Assembly (NCBI GenBank): GCA_034359265.1 | Contig: CP136891.1 | Location: forward strand, 41,656,001 to 41,720,000 | DNA: 64,000 nucleotides | Direction of reading: 5' to 3' | Source: Canna indica | Taxonomy: Eukaryota > Streptophyta > Magnoliopsida > Zingiberales > Cannaceae | Part shown: positions 39,301 to 50,614 of the stretch, in pieces | Position numbering within the stretch: position 1 is the stretch's first letter | How the letters are laid out: every line of letters starts with the position of its first letter | The notes under the pieces: generated by a model | Database searches by the model: none | What the model was told of the DNA's origin: nothing | The model's input: the letters and a program-made list of their open reading frames with translations, nothing else | Position numbers and translations under genes: made by a program

Positions 39301-42300
39301 CCCGAGCGACTCCAGAACATTCACTGTGATGGGAGAAGTTGTTAATCGAGTTATTTTTGACAGACTAATGCAAAGAATAACAAGATTTTTCAAACAGAAT
39401 CTTGGACGAAGCCGACTGATTGAACTTCGGGGTATCGGATCGAAACGTCCAGCAATCTGAGTCCCGGGCGACTCCAGAACATTCACAGTGATGGGAGAAG
39501 TTGTTAATCGAGTTATTTTTGACAGACTAATGCAAAGAATAACAAGATTTTTCAAATAGAATCTTGAACGAAGCCGATTGATTGAACTTCGGGGTATCGG
39601 ATCGAAACGCCGAGCAATTTGAGTCCCGAGCGACTCCAGAACATTCACTGTGATGGGAGAAGTTGTTAATCGAGTTATTTTTGACAGACTAATGCAAAGA
39701 ATTGGAAGATTTTTCGATTAAAATCTTGATGGAAGCCGGCTGATTGAACTTCGGGGTATCCGCTCGACACGCCGAGCAATCTGAGTCCCGAGCGACTCTG
39801 GAACATTCACTGTGATGGGAGAAGTTGTTAATCGAGTTATTTTTGACAGACTAATGCAAATAATTGAAACATTTTTCGATTAAAATCTTGAAGGAAGCCG
39901 GCTGATTGAACTTCGGGGTATCGGCTCGAAACGCCGAGCAATCTGAGTCCCGAGCGACTCCAGAACATTCACTGTGATGGGAGAAGTTGTTAATCGAGTT
40001 ATTTTTGACAGACTAATGCAAGGAATAACAAGATTTTTCAAATAGAATCTTGAACGAAGCCGACTGATTGAACTTCGGGGTATCAGATCGAAACGCCGAG
40101 CAATCTGAGTCCCGAGCGACTCTAGAACATTCACTGTGATGGGAGAAGTTGTTAATCGAGTTATTTTTGACAGACTAATGCAAAGAATTGGAAGATTTTT
40201 CGATTAAAATCTTGAAGGAAGCCGGCTGATTGAACTTCGGGGTATCCGCTCGACACGCCGAGCAATCTGGGTCCCGAGCGACTCTGGAACATTCACTGTG
40301 ATGGGAGAAGTTGTTAATCAAGTTATTTTTGACAGACTAATGCAAATAATTGAAAGATTTTTCAATTAAAATCTTGAAGGAAGCCGGCTGATTGAACTTC
40401 GGGGTATCATCTCGAAACGCCGAGCAATCTGAGTCCCGAGCGACTCCAGAACATTCACTGTGATGGGAGAAGTTGTTAATCGAGTTATTTTTGACAGACT
40501 AATTCAAAGAATAACAAGATTTTTCAAACAGAATCTTGGACGAAGCCGACTGATTGAACTTCGGGGTATCGGATCGAAACGTCCAGCAATCTGAGTCCCG
40601 AGCGACTCCAGAACATTCACTGTGATGGGAGAAGTTGTTAATAGAGTTATTTTTGACAGACTAATGCAAAGAATAACAAGATTTTTCAAACAGAATCTTG
40701 AACGAAGCCGACTGATTGAACTTCGGGGTATTGGCTCGAAACGTCCAGCAATCTGAGTCCCGGGCGACTCCAGAACATTCACTGTGATGGGAGAAGTTGT
40801 TAATCGAGTTATTTTTGACAGACTAATGCAAAGAATAACAAGATTTTTCAAATAGAATCTTGAACGAAGCCGACTGATTGAACTTCGGGGTATCAGATCG
40901 AAACGCCGAGCAATCTGAGTCCCGAGCGACTCCAGAACAATCACTGTGATGGGAGAAGTTGTTAATCGAGTTATTTTTGACAGACTAATGCAAAGAATTG
41001 GAAGATTTTTCGATTAAAATCTTGAAGGAAGCCGGCTGATTGAACTTCGGGGTATCCGCTCGACACGCCGAGCAATCTGGGTCCCGAGCGACTCTGGAAC
41101 ATTCACTGTGATGGGAGAAGTTGTTAATCGAGTTATTTTTGACAGACTAATGCAAATAATTGAAAGATTTTTCGATTAAAATCTTGAAGGAAGCCGGCTG
41201 ATTGAACTTCGGGGTATCGGCTCGAAACGCCGAGCAATCTGAGTCCCGAGCGACTCCAGAACATTCACTGTGATGGGAGAAGTTGTTAATCGAGTTATTT
41301 TTGACAGACTAATGCAAAGAATAACAAGATTTTTCAAACAGAATCTTGAACGAAGCCGACTGATTTAACTTCGGGGTATCGGCTCGAAACGCCGAGCAAT
41401 CTGAGTCCCGAGCGACTCCAGAACATTCACTGTGATGGGAGAAGTTGTTAATCGAGTTATTTTTGACAGACTAATGCAAAGAATAACAAGATTTTTCAAA
41501 CAGAATCTTGGACGAAGCCGACTGATTGAACTTCGGGGTATCGGATCGAAACGTCCAGCAATCTGAGTCCCGGGCGACTCCAGAACATTCACAGTGATGG
41601 GAGAAGTTGTTAATCGAGTTATTTTTGACAGACTAATGCAAAGAATAACAAGATTTTTCAAATAGAATCTTGAACGAAGCCGATTGATTGAACTTCGGGG
41701 TATCGGATCGAAACGCCGAGCAATTTGAGTCCCGAGCGACTCCAGAACATTCACTGTGATGGGAGAAGTTGTTAATCGAGTTATTTTTGACAGACTAATG
41801 CAAAGAATTGGAAGATTTTTCGATTAAAATCTTGATGGAAGCCGGCTGATTGAACTTCGGGGTATCCGCTCGACACGCCGAGCAATCTGAGTCCCGAGCG
41901 ACTCTGGAACATTCACTGTGATGGGAGAAGTTGTTAATCGAGTTAGTTTTGACAGACTAATGCAAATAATTGAAACATTTTTCGATTAAAATCTTGAAGG
42001 AAGCCGGCTGATTGAACTTCGGGGTATCGGCTCGAAACGCCGAGCAATCTGAGTCCCGAGCGACTCCAGAACATTCACTGTGATGGGAGAAGTTGTTAAT
42101 CGAGTTATTTTTGACAGACTAATTCAAAGAATAACAAGATTTTTCAAACAGAATCTTGGACGAAGCCGACTGATTGAACTTCGGGGTATCGGATCGAAAC
42201 GTCCAGCAATCTGAGTCCCGGGCGACTCCAGAACATTCACTGTGATGGGAGAAGTTGTTAATAGAGTTATTTTTGACAGACTAATGCAAAGAATAACAAG

Positions 42301-43600
42301 ATTTTTCAAACAGAATCTTGAACGAAGCCGACTGATTGAACTTCGGGGTATTGGCTCGAAACGTCCAGCAATCTGAGTCCCGGGCGACTCCAGAACATTC
42401 ACTGTGATGGGAGAAGTTGTTAATCGAGTTATTTTTGACAGACTAATGCAAAGAATAACAAGATTTTTCAAATAGAATCTTGAACGAAGCCGACTGATTG
42501 AACTTCGGGGTATCAGATCGAAACGCCGAGCAATCTGAGTCCCGAGCGACTCCAGAACATTCACTGTGATGGGAGAAGTTGTTAATCGAGTTATTTTTGA
42601 CAGACTAATGCAAAGAATTGGAAGATTTTTCGATTAAAATCTTGAAGGAAGCCGGCTGATTGAACTTCGGGGTATCCGCTCGACACGCCGAGCAATCTGG
42701 GTCCCGAGCGACTCTGGAACATTCACTGTGATGGGAGAAGTTGTTAATCGAGTTATTTTTGACAGACTAATGCAAATAATTGAAAGATTTTTCGATTAAA
42801 ATCTTGAAGGAAGCCGGCTGATTGAACTTCGGGGTATCGGCTCGAAACGCCGAGCAATCTGAGTCCCGAGCGACTCCAGAACATTCACTGTGATGGGAGA
42901 AGTTGTTAATCGAGTTATTTTTGACAGACTAATGCAAAGAATAACAAGATTTTTCAAACAGAATCTTGAACGAAGCCGACTGATTTAACTTCGGGGTATC
43001 GGCTCGAAACGCCGAGCAATCTGAGTCCCGAGCGACTCCAGAACATTCACTGTGATGGGAGAAGTTGTTAATCGAGTTATTTTTGACAGACTAATGCAAA
43101 GAATAACAAGATTTTTCAAACAGAACCTTGGACGAAGCCGACTGATTGAACTTCGGGGTATCGGATCGAAACGTCCAGCAATCTGAGTCCCGGGCGACTC
43201 CAGAACATTCACAGTGATGGGAGAAGTTGTTAATCGAGTTATTTTTGACAGACTAATGCAAAGAATAACAAGATTTTTCAAATAGAATCTTGAACGAAGC
43301 CGATTGATTGAACTTCGGGGTATCGGATCGAAACGCCGAGCAATTTGAGTCCCGAGCGACTCCAGAACATTCACTGTGATGGGAGAAGTTGTTAATCGAG
43401 TTATTTTTGACAGACTAATGCAAAGAATTGGAAGATTTTTCGATTAAAATCTTGATGGAAGCCGGCTGATTGAACTTCGGGGTATCCGCTCGACACGCCG
43501 AGCAATCTGAGTCCCGAGCGACTCTGGAACATTCACTGTGATGGGAGAAGTTGTTAATCGAGTTATTTTTGACAGACTAATGCAAATAATTGAAACATTT
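33400..43600. repeat. Block of 10-monomer (1620-bp) higher-order repeats with a 5-monomer insertion
   Basis: Lines from 36001 to 37620 match 37621 to 39240 with a single difference (AACAATCAC at 37211 against AACATTCAC). The same unit is seen from 33.6 kb and again from 41.4 kb. The rare AACAATCAC mark sits at 34781, 35591, 37211 and 40937, spaced 810, 1620 and 3726 bp. The 810-bp step shows a local 5-monomer duplication and the 3726-bp step a 23-monomer one. Confidence 0.88.
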
Positions 43601-45159
43601 TTCGATTAAAATCTTGAAGGAAGCCGGCTGATTGAACTTCGGGGTATCGGCTCGAAACGCCGAGCAATCTGAGTCCCGAGCGACTCCAGAACATTCACTG
43701 TGATGGGAGAAGTTGTTAATCGAGTTATTTTTGACAGACTAATGCAAGGAATAACAAGATTTTTCAAATAGAATCTTGAACGAAGCCGACTGATTGAACT
43801 TCGGGGTATCAGATCGAAACGCCGAGCAATCTGAGTCCCGAGCGACTCTAGAACATTCACTGTGATGGGAGAAGTTGTTAATCGAGTTATTTTTGACAGA
43901 CTAATGCAAAGAATTGGAAGATTTTTCGATTAAAATCTTGAAGGAAGCCGGCTGATTGAACTTCGGGGTATCCGCTCGACACGCCGAGCAATCTGGGTCC
44001 CGAGCGACTCTGGAACATTCACTGTGATGGGAGAAGTTGTTAATCAAGTTATTTTTGACAGACTAATGCAAATAATTGAAAGATTTTTCAATTAAAATCT
44101 TGAAGGAAGCCGGCTGATTGAACTTCGGGGTATCATCTCGAAACGCCGAGCAATCTGAGTCCCGAGCGACTCCAGAACATTCACTGTGATGGGAGAAGTT
44201 GTTAATCGAGTTATTTTTGATAGACTAATGCAAAGAATAACAAGTTTTTTCAAACAGAATCTTGAACGAAGCCGACTGATTGAACTTTGGGGTATCGGCT
44301 CGAAACGCCGAGCAATCTGAGTCCCGGGCGACTCCAGAACATTCACTGTGATGGGAGAAGTTGTTAATCGAGTTATTTTTGACAGACTAATGCAAAGAAT
44401 AACAAGATTTTTCAAATAGAATCTTGAACGAAGTCGATTGATTGAACTTCGGGGTATCGGATCGAAACGCCGAGCAATTTGAGTCCCGAGCGACTCCAGA
44501 ACATTCACTGTGATGGGAGAAGTTGTTAATCGAGTTATTTTTGACAGACTAATGCAAAGAATTGGAAGATTTTTCGATTAAAATCTTGAAGGAAGCCGGC
44601 TGATTGAACTTCGGGGTATCCGCTCGACACGCCGAGCAATCTGAGTCCCGAGCGACTCCGGAACATTCACTGTGATGGGAGAAGTTGTTAATCGTGTTAT
44701 TTTTGACAGACTAATGCAAAGAATAACAAGATTTTTCAAACAGAATCTTGAAGGAAGCCGACTGATTGAACTTCGGGGTATCGGCTCGAAACGCCGAACA
44801 ATCTGAGTCCCGGGCGACTCCAGAACATTCACTGTGATGGGAGAAGTTGTTAATCGAGTTATTTTTGACAGACTAATGCAAAGAATAACAAGATTTTTCA
44901 AACAGAATCTTGAACGAAGCCGACTGATTGAACTTCGGGGTATTGGCTCGAAACGTCCAGCAATCTGAGTCCCGGGCGACTCCAGAACATTCACTGTGAT
45001 GGGAGAAGTTGTTAATCGAGTTATTTTTGACAGACTAATGCAAAGAATAACAAGATTTTTCAAATAGAATCTTGAACGAAGCCGACTGATTGAACTTCGG
45101 GGTATCAGATCGAAACGCCGAGCAATCTGAGTCCCGAGCGACTCCAGAACATTCACTGT

Positions 45160-47105
45160 GATGGGAGAAGTTGTTAATCGAGTTATTTTTGACAGACTAA
45201 TGCAAAGAATTGGAAGATTTTTCGATTAAAATCTTGAAGGAAGCCGGCTGATTGAACTTCGGGGTATCCGCTCGACACGCCGAGCAATCTGGGTCCCGAG
45301 CGACTCTGGAACATTCACTGTGATGGGAGAAGTTGTTAATCGAGTTATTTTTGACAGACTAATGCAAATAATTGAAAGATTTTTCGATTAAAATCTTGAA
45401 GGAAGCCGGCTGATTGAACTTCGGGGTATCGGCTCGAAACGCCGAGCAATCTGAGTCCCGAGCGACTCCAGAACATTCACTGTGATGGGAGAAGTTGTTA
45501 ATCGAGTTATTTTTGACAGACTAATGCAAAGAATAACAAGATTTTTCAAACAGAATCTTGAACGAAGCCGACTGATTTAACTTCGGGGTATCGGCTCGAA
45601 ACGCCGAGCAATCTGAGTCCCGAGCGACTCCAGAACATTCACTGTGATGGGAGAAGTTGTTAATCGAGTTATTTTTGACAGACTAATGCAAAGAATAACA
45701 AGATTTTGCAAACAAAATCTTGGACGAAGCCGACTGATTGAACTTCGGGGTATCGGATCGAAACGTCCAGCAATCTGAGTCCCGAGCGACTCCAGAACAT
45801 TCACTGTGATGGGAGAAGTTGTTAATAGAGTTATTTTTGACAGACTAATGCAAAGAATAACAAGATTTTTCAAACAGAATCTTGAACGAAGCCGACTGAT
45901 TGAACTTCGGGGTATTGGCTCGAAACGTCCAGCAATCTGAGTCCCGGGCGACTCCAGAACATTCACTGTGATGGGAGAAGTTGTTAATCGAGTTATTTTT
46001 GACAGACTAATGCAAAGAATAACAAGATTTTTCAAATAGAATCTTGAACGAAGCCGACTGATTGAACTTCGGGGTATCAGATCGAAACGCCGAGCAATCT
46101 GAGTCCCGAGCGACTCCAGAACATTCACTGTGATGGGAGAAGTTGTTAATCGAGTTATTTTTGACAGACTAATGCAAAGAATTGGAAGATTTTTCGATTA
46201 AAATCTTGAAGGAAGCCGGCTGATTGAACTTCGGGGTATCCGCTCGACACGCCGAGCAATCTGGGTCCCGAGCGACTCTGGAACATTCACTGTGATGGGA
46301 GAAGTTGTTAATCGAGTTATTTTTGACAGACTAATGCAAATAATTGAAAGATTTTTCGATTAAAATCTTGAAGGAAGCCGGCTGATTGAACTTCGGGGTA
46401 TCGGCTCGAAACGCCGAGCAATCTGAGTCCCGAGCGACTCCAGAACATTCACTGTGATGGGAGAAGTTGTTAATCGAGTTATTTTTGACAGACTAATGCA
46501 AAGAATAACAAGATTTTTCAAACAGAATCTTGAACGAAGCCGACTGATTTAACTTCGGGGTATCGGCTCGAAACGCCGAGCAATCTGAGTCCCGAGCGAC
46601 TCCAGAACATTCACTGTGATGGGAGAAGTTGTTAATCGAGTTATTTTTGACAGACTAATGCAAAGAATAACAAGATTTTGCAAACAAAATCTTGGACGAA
46701 GCCGACTGATTGAACTTCGGGGTATCGGATCGAAACGTCCAGCAATCTGAGTCCCGAGCGACTCCAGAACATTCACTGTGATGGGAGAAGTTGTTAATAG
46801 AGTTATTTTTGACAGACTAATGCAAAGAATAACAAGATTTTTCAAACAGAATCTTGAACGAAGCCGACTGATTGAACTTCGGGGTATTGGCTCGAAACGT
46901 CCAGCAATCTGAGTCCCGGGCGACTCCAGAACATTCACTGTGATGGGAGAAGTTGTTAATCGAGTTATTTTTGACAGACTAATGCAAAGAATAACAAGAT
47001 TTTTCAAATAGAATCTTGAACGAAGCCGACTGATTGAACTTCGGGGTATCAGATCGAAACGCCGAGCAATCTGAGTCCCGAGCGACTCCAGAACATTCAC
47101 TGTGA
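45160..47105. repeat. 972-bp (6-monomer) tandem duplication with private GATTTTGCAAAC variant
   Basis: The text AGATTTTGCAAACAAAATC occurs at 45701 and at 46673, exactly 972 bp apart, and nowhere else that I saw. The surrounding six monomers match, including minus-frame stop landmarks at 45577 and 46549. A private mutation shared by only two copies marks a very recent duplication. Confidence 0.85.
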
Positions 47106-47109
47106 TGGG

Positions 47110-49964
47110 AGAAGTTGTTAATCGAGTTATTTTTGACAGACTAATGCAAAGAATTGGAAGATTTTTCGATTAAAATCTTGAAGGAAGCCGGCTGATTGAA
47201 CTTCGGGGTATCCGCTCGACACGCCGAGCAATCTGGGTCCCGAGCGACTCCAGAACATTCACTGTGATGGGAGAAGTTGTTAATCGAGTTATTTTTGATA
47301 GACTAATGCAAAGAATAACAAGTTTTTTCAAACAGAATCTTGAACGAAGCCGACTGATTGAACTTTGGGGTATCGGCTCGAAACGCCGAGCAATCTGAGT
47401 CCCGGGCGACTCCAGAACATTCACTGTGATGGGAGAAGTTGTTAATCGAGTTATTTTTGACAGACTAATGCAAAGAATAACAAGATTTTTGAAACAGAAT
47501 CTTGAACGAAGCGGACTGATTTAACTTCGGGGTATCGGCTCGAAACGCCGAGCAATCTGAGTCCCGAGCGACTCCAGAACATTCACTGTGATGGGAGAAG
47601 TTGTTAATCGAGTTATTTTTGACAGACTAATGCAAAGAATAACAAGATTTTTCAAACAGAATCTTGGACGAAGCCGACTGATTGAACTTCGGGGTATCGG
47701 ATCGAAACGTCCAGCAATTTGAGTCCCGGGCGACTCCAGAACATTCACTGTGATGGGAGAAGTTGTTAATCGAGTTATTTTTGACAGACTAATGCAAAGA
47801 ATAACAAGATTTTTCAAATAGAATCTTGAACGAAGTCGATTGATTGAACTTCGGGGTATCGGATCGAAACGCCGAGCAATTTGAGTCCCGAGCGACTCCA
47901 GAACATTCACTGTGATGGGAGAAGTTGTTAATCGAGTTATTTTTGACAGACTAATGCAAAGAATTGGAAGATTTTTCGATTAAAATCTTGAAGGAAGCCG
48001 GCTGATTGAACTTCGGGGTATCCGCTCGACACGCCGAGCAATCTGAGTCCCGAGCGACTCCGGAACATTCACTGTGATGGGAGAAGTTGTTAATCGTGTT
48101 ATTTTTGACAGACTAATGCAAAGAATAACAAGATTTTTCAAACAGAATCTTGAAGGAAGCCGACTGATTGAACTTCGGGGTATCGGCTCGAAACGCCGAA
48201 CAATCTGAGTCCCGGGCGACTCCAGAACATTCACTGTGATGGGAGAAGTTGTTAATCGAGTTATTTTTGACAGACTAATGCAAAGAATAACAAGATTTTT
48301 CAAACAGAATCTTGAACGAAGCCGACTGATTGAACTTCGGGGTATTGGCTCGAAACGTCCAGCAATCTGAGTCCCGGGCGACTCCAGAACATTCACTGTG
48401 ATGGGAGAAGTTGTTAATCGAGTTATTTTTGACAGACTAATGCAAAGAATAACAAGATTTTTCAAATAGAATCTTGAACGAAGCCGACTGATTGAACTTC
48501 GGGGTATCAGATCGAAACGCCGAGCAATCTGAGTCCCGAGCGACTCCAGAACATTCACTGTGATGGGAGAAGTTGTTAATCGAGTTATTTTTGACAGACT
48601 AATGCAAAGAATTGGAAGATTTTTCGATTAAAATCTTGAAGGAAGCCGGCTGATTGAACTTCGGGGTATCCGCTCGACACGCCGAGCAATCTGGGTCCCG
48701 AGCGACTCCAGAACATTCACTGTGATGGGAGAAGTTGTTAATCGAGTTATTTTTGATAGACTAATGCAAAGAATAACAAGTTTTTTCAAACAGAATCTTG
48801 AACGAAGCCGACTGATTGAACTTTGGGGTATCGGCTCGAAACGCCGAGCAATCTGAGTCCCGGGCGACTCCAGAACATTCACTGTGATGGGAGAAGTTGT
48901 TAATCGAGTTATTTTTGACAGACTAATGCAAAGAATAACAAGATTTTTGAAACAGAATCTTGAACGAAGCGGACTGATTTAACTTCGGGGTATCGGCTCG
49001 AAACGCCGAGCAATCTGAGTCCCGAGCGACTCCAGAACATTCACTGTGATGGGAGAAGTTGTTAATCGAGTTATTTTTGACAGACTAATGCAAAGAATAA
49101 CAAGATTTTTCAAACAGAATCTTGGACGAAGCCGACTGATTGAACTTCGGGGTATCGGATCGAAACGTCCAGCAATTTGAGTCCCGGGCGACTCCAGAAC
49201 ATTCACTGTGATGGGAGAAGTTGTTAATCGAGTTATTTTTGACAGACTAATGCAAAGAATAACAAGATTTTTCAAATAGAATCTTGAACGAAGTCGATTG
49301 ATTGAACTTCGGGGTATCGGATCGAAACGCCGAGCAATTTGAGTCCCGAGCGACTCCAGAACATTCACTGTGATGGGAGAAGTTGTTAATCGAGTTATTT
49401 TTGACAGACTAATGCAAAGAATTGGAAGATTTTTCGATTAAAATCTTGAAGGAAGCCGGCTGATTGAACTTCGGGGTATCCGCTCGACACGCCGAGCAAT
49501 CTGAGTCCCGAGCGACTCCGGAACATTCACTGTGATGGGAGAAGTTGTTAATCGTGTTATTTTTGACAGACTAATGCAAAGAATAACAAGATTTTTCAAA
49601 CAGAATCTTGAAGGAAGCCGACTGATTGAACTTCGGGGTATCGGCTCGAAACGCCGAACAATCTGAGTCCCGGGCGACTCCAGAACATTCACTGTGATGG
49701 GAGAAGTTGTTAATCGAGTTATTTTTGACAGACTAATGCAAAGAATAACAAGATTTTTCAAACAGAATCTTGAACGAAGCCGACTGATTGAACTTCGGGG
49801 TATTGGCTCGAAACGTCCAGCAATCTGAGTCCCGGGCGACTCCAGAACATTCACTGTGATGGGAGAAGTTGTTAATCGAGTTATTTTTGACAGACTAATG
49901 CAAAGAATAACAAGATTTTTCAAATAGAATCTTGAACGAAGCCGACTGATTGAACTTCGGGGTA
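47110..49964. repeat. 1458-bp (9-monomer) tandem duplication ending at the domain boundary
   Basis: Landmarks at 47170, 47521 and 47980 recur at 48628, 48979 and 49438 (shift 1458). The rare AGCAATTTGAGTCCCGGG variant is shared at about 47714 and 49172. The second copy runs straight into the chimeric monomer at 49872-50024, so the subfamily junction truncates it. Confidence 0.85.
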
Positions 49965-50024
49965 AATGCCCAATAATCTGAGTCCCGAGCGACTCCAGAA
50001 CATTCACTGAGATGGGAGAAGTTG
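49872..50024. repeat. Chimeric 153-bp monomer at the subfamily boundary
   Basis: The first part (to about 49964) is left-domain type, with CAAATAGAATC and CTTCGGGGTA. The remainder is right-domain type, with AATGCCCAATAATCTG and CACTGAGATGGG. Compared with either parent, the nine bases TCGGCTCGA are missing at GGGGTA|AATGCC. It is the only 153-bp unit in the window, and the register before and after it is perfect. Confidence 0.9.
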
Positions 50025-50594
50025 TTAATCTAGTTATTTTTGACAGACTAATGCAAAGAATTGGAAGATTTTTCGAATAGAATCTTGAACGAAGCCGACT
50101 GATTGAACTTCGGGGTATCGGCTTGAAACACCCAGCAATCTGAGTCCCGCGCGACTCCAGAACATTCACTGAGATGGGAGAAGTTGTTAATCGAGTTATT
50201 TTTGACAGAATAATGCAAAGAATTGGAAGATTTTTCGAATAGAATCTTGAACGAAGCCTACTGATTGAACTTCGGGGTGTCGGCTCGAAACGCCCAGCAA
50301 TCTGAGTCCCGAGCGACTCCAGAACATTCACTGAGATGGGAGAAGTTGTTAATCGAGTTATTTTTGACAGACTAATGCAAAGAATTGGAAGATTTTTCGA
50401 ATAGAATTTTGAACGAAGCCGACTGATTGAACTTCGGGGTATCGGCTCGAAATGCCCAATAATCTGAGTCCCGAGCGAGTCCAGAACATTCACTGTGATG
50501 GGAGAAGTTGTTAATCGAGTTATTTTTTAGAGACTAATGCAAAGAACTACACGCTTTTTCGAACAGAATGCTGAACGAAGCCTACTAATTGAAC

Positions 50595-50614
50595 TTTCGA
50601 GTATCGACTCGAAA
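50595..50614. other. Right-domain specific hairpin, 8-bp arms with 4-base loop
   Basis: TTTCGAGT and ACTCGAAA flank ATCG, a near-perfect palindrome. It recurs in the AACTACACGC monomer type (for example near 51232, 51729 and 52861). Copies with TTTCTAGT carry one mismatch. These same monomers have lost the AT-half dyad. Confidence 0.75.

Larger units (their letters stand above)
3378..49871. repeat. Left satellite domain: 287 monomers of 162 bp, 10-mer-dominated higher-order repeats
   Basis: Start-to-start distance is 46,494 bp, exactly 287 x 162, so there is no net indel. Recurrent variants can be told apart: (a) AATAACAAG...CAAACAGAATC; (b) AATTGGAAG...GATTAAAATC with TATCCGCTCGACACG; (c) AAATAATTGAAAG...GATTAAAATC with TATCGGCTCG; (d) CAATTAAAATC with TATCATCTCG; (e) TGATTTAAC; (f) CAAATAGAATC with TATCAGATCG; (g) GTCCAGCAATC. 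Their order repeats. The (e) landmark, a minus-frame TAA, recurs with 1620-bp spacing at 11395/13015, 21439/23059, 26299/27919, 36019/37639/39259 and 41365/42985, giving a 10-monomer unit. Other spacings are also whole numbers of monomers. Confidence 0.9.
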
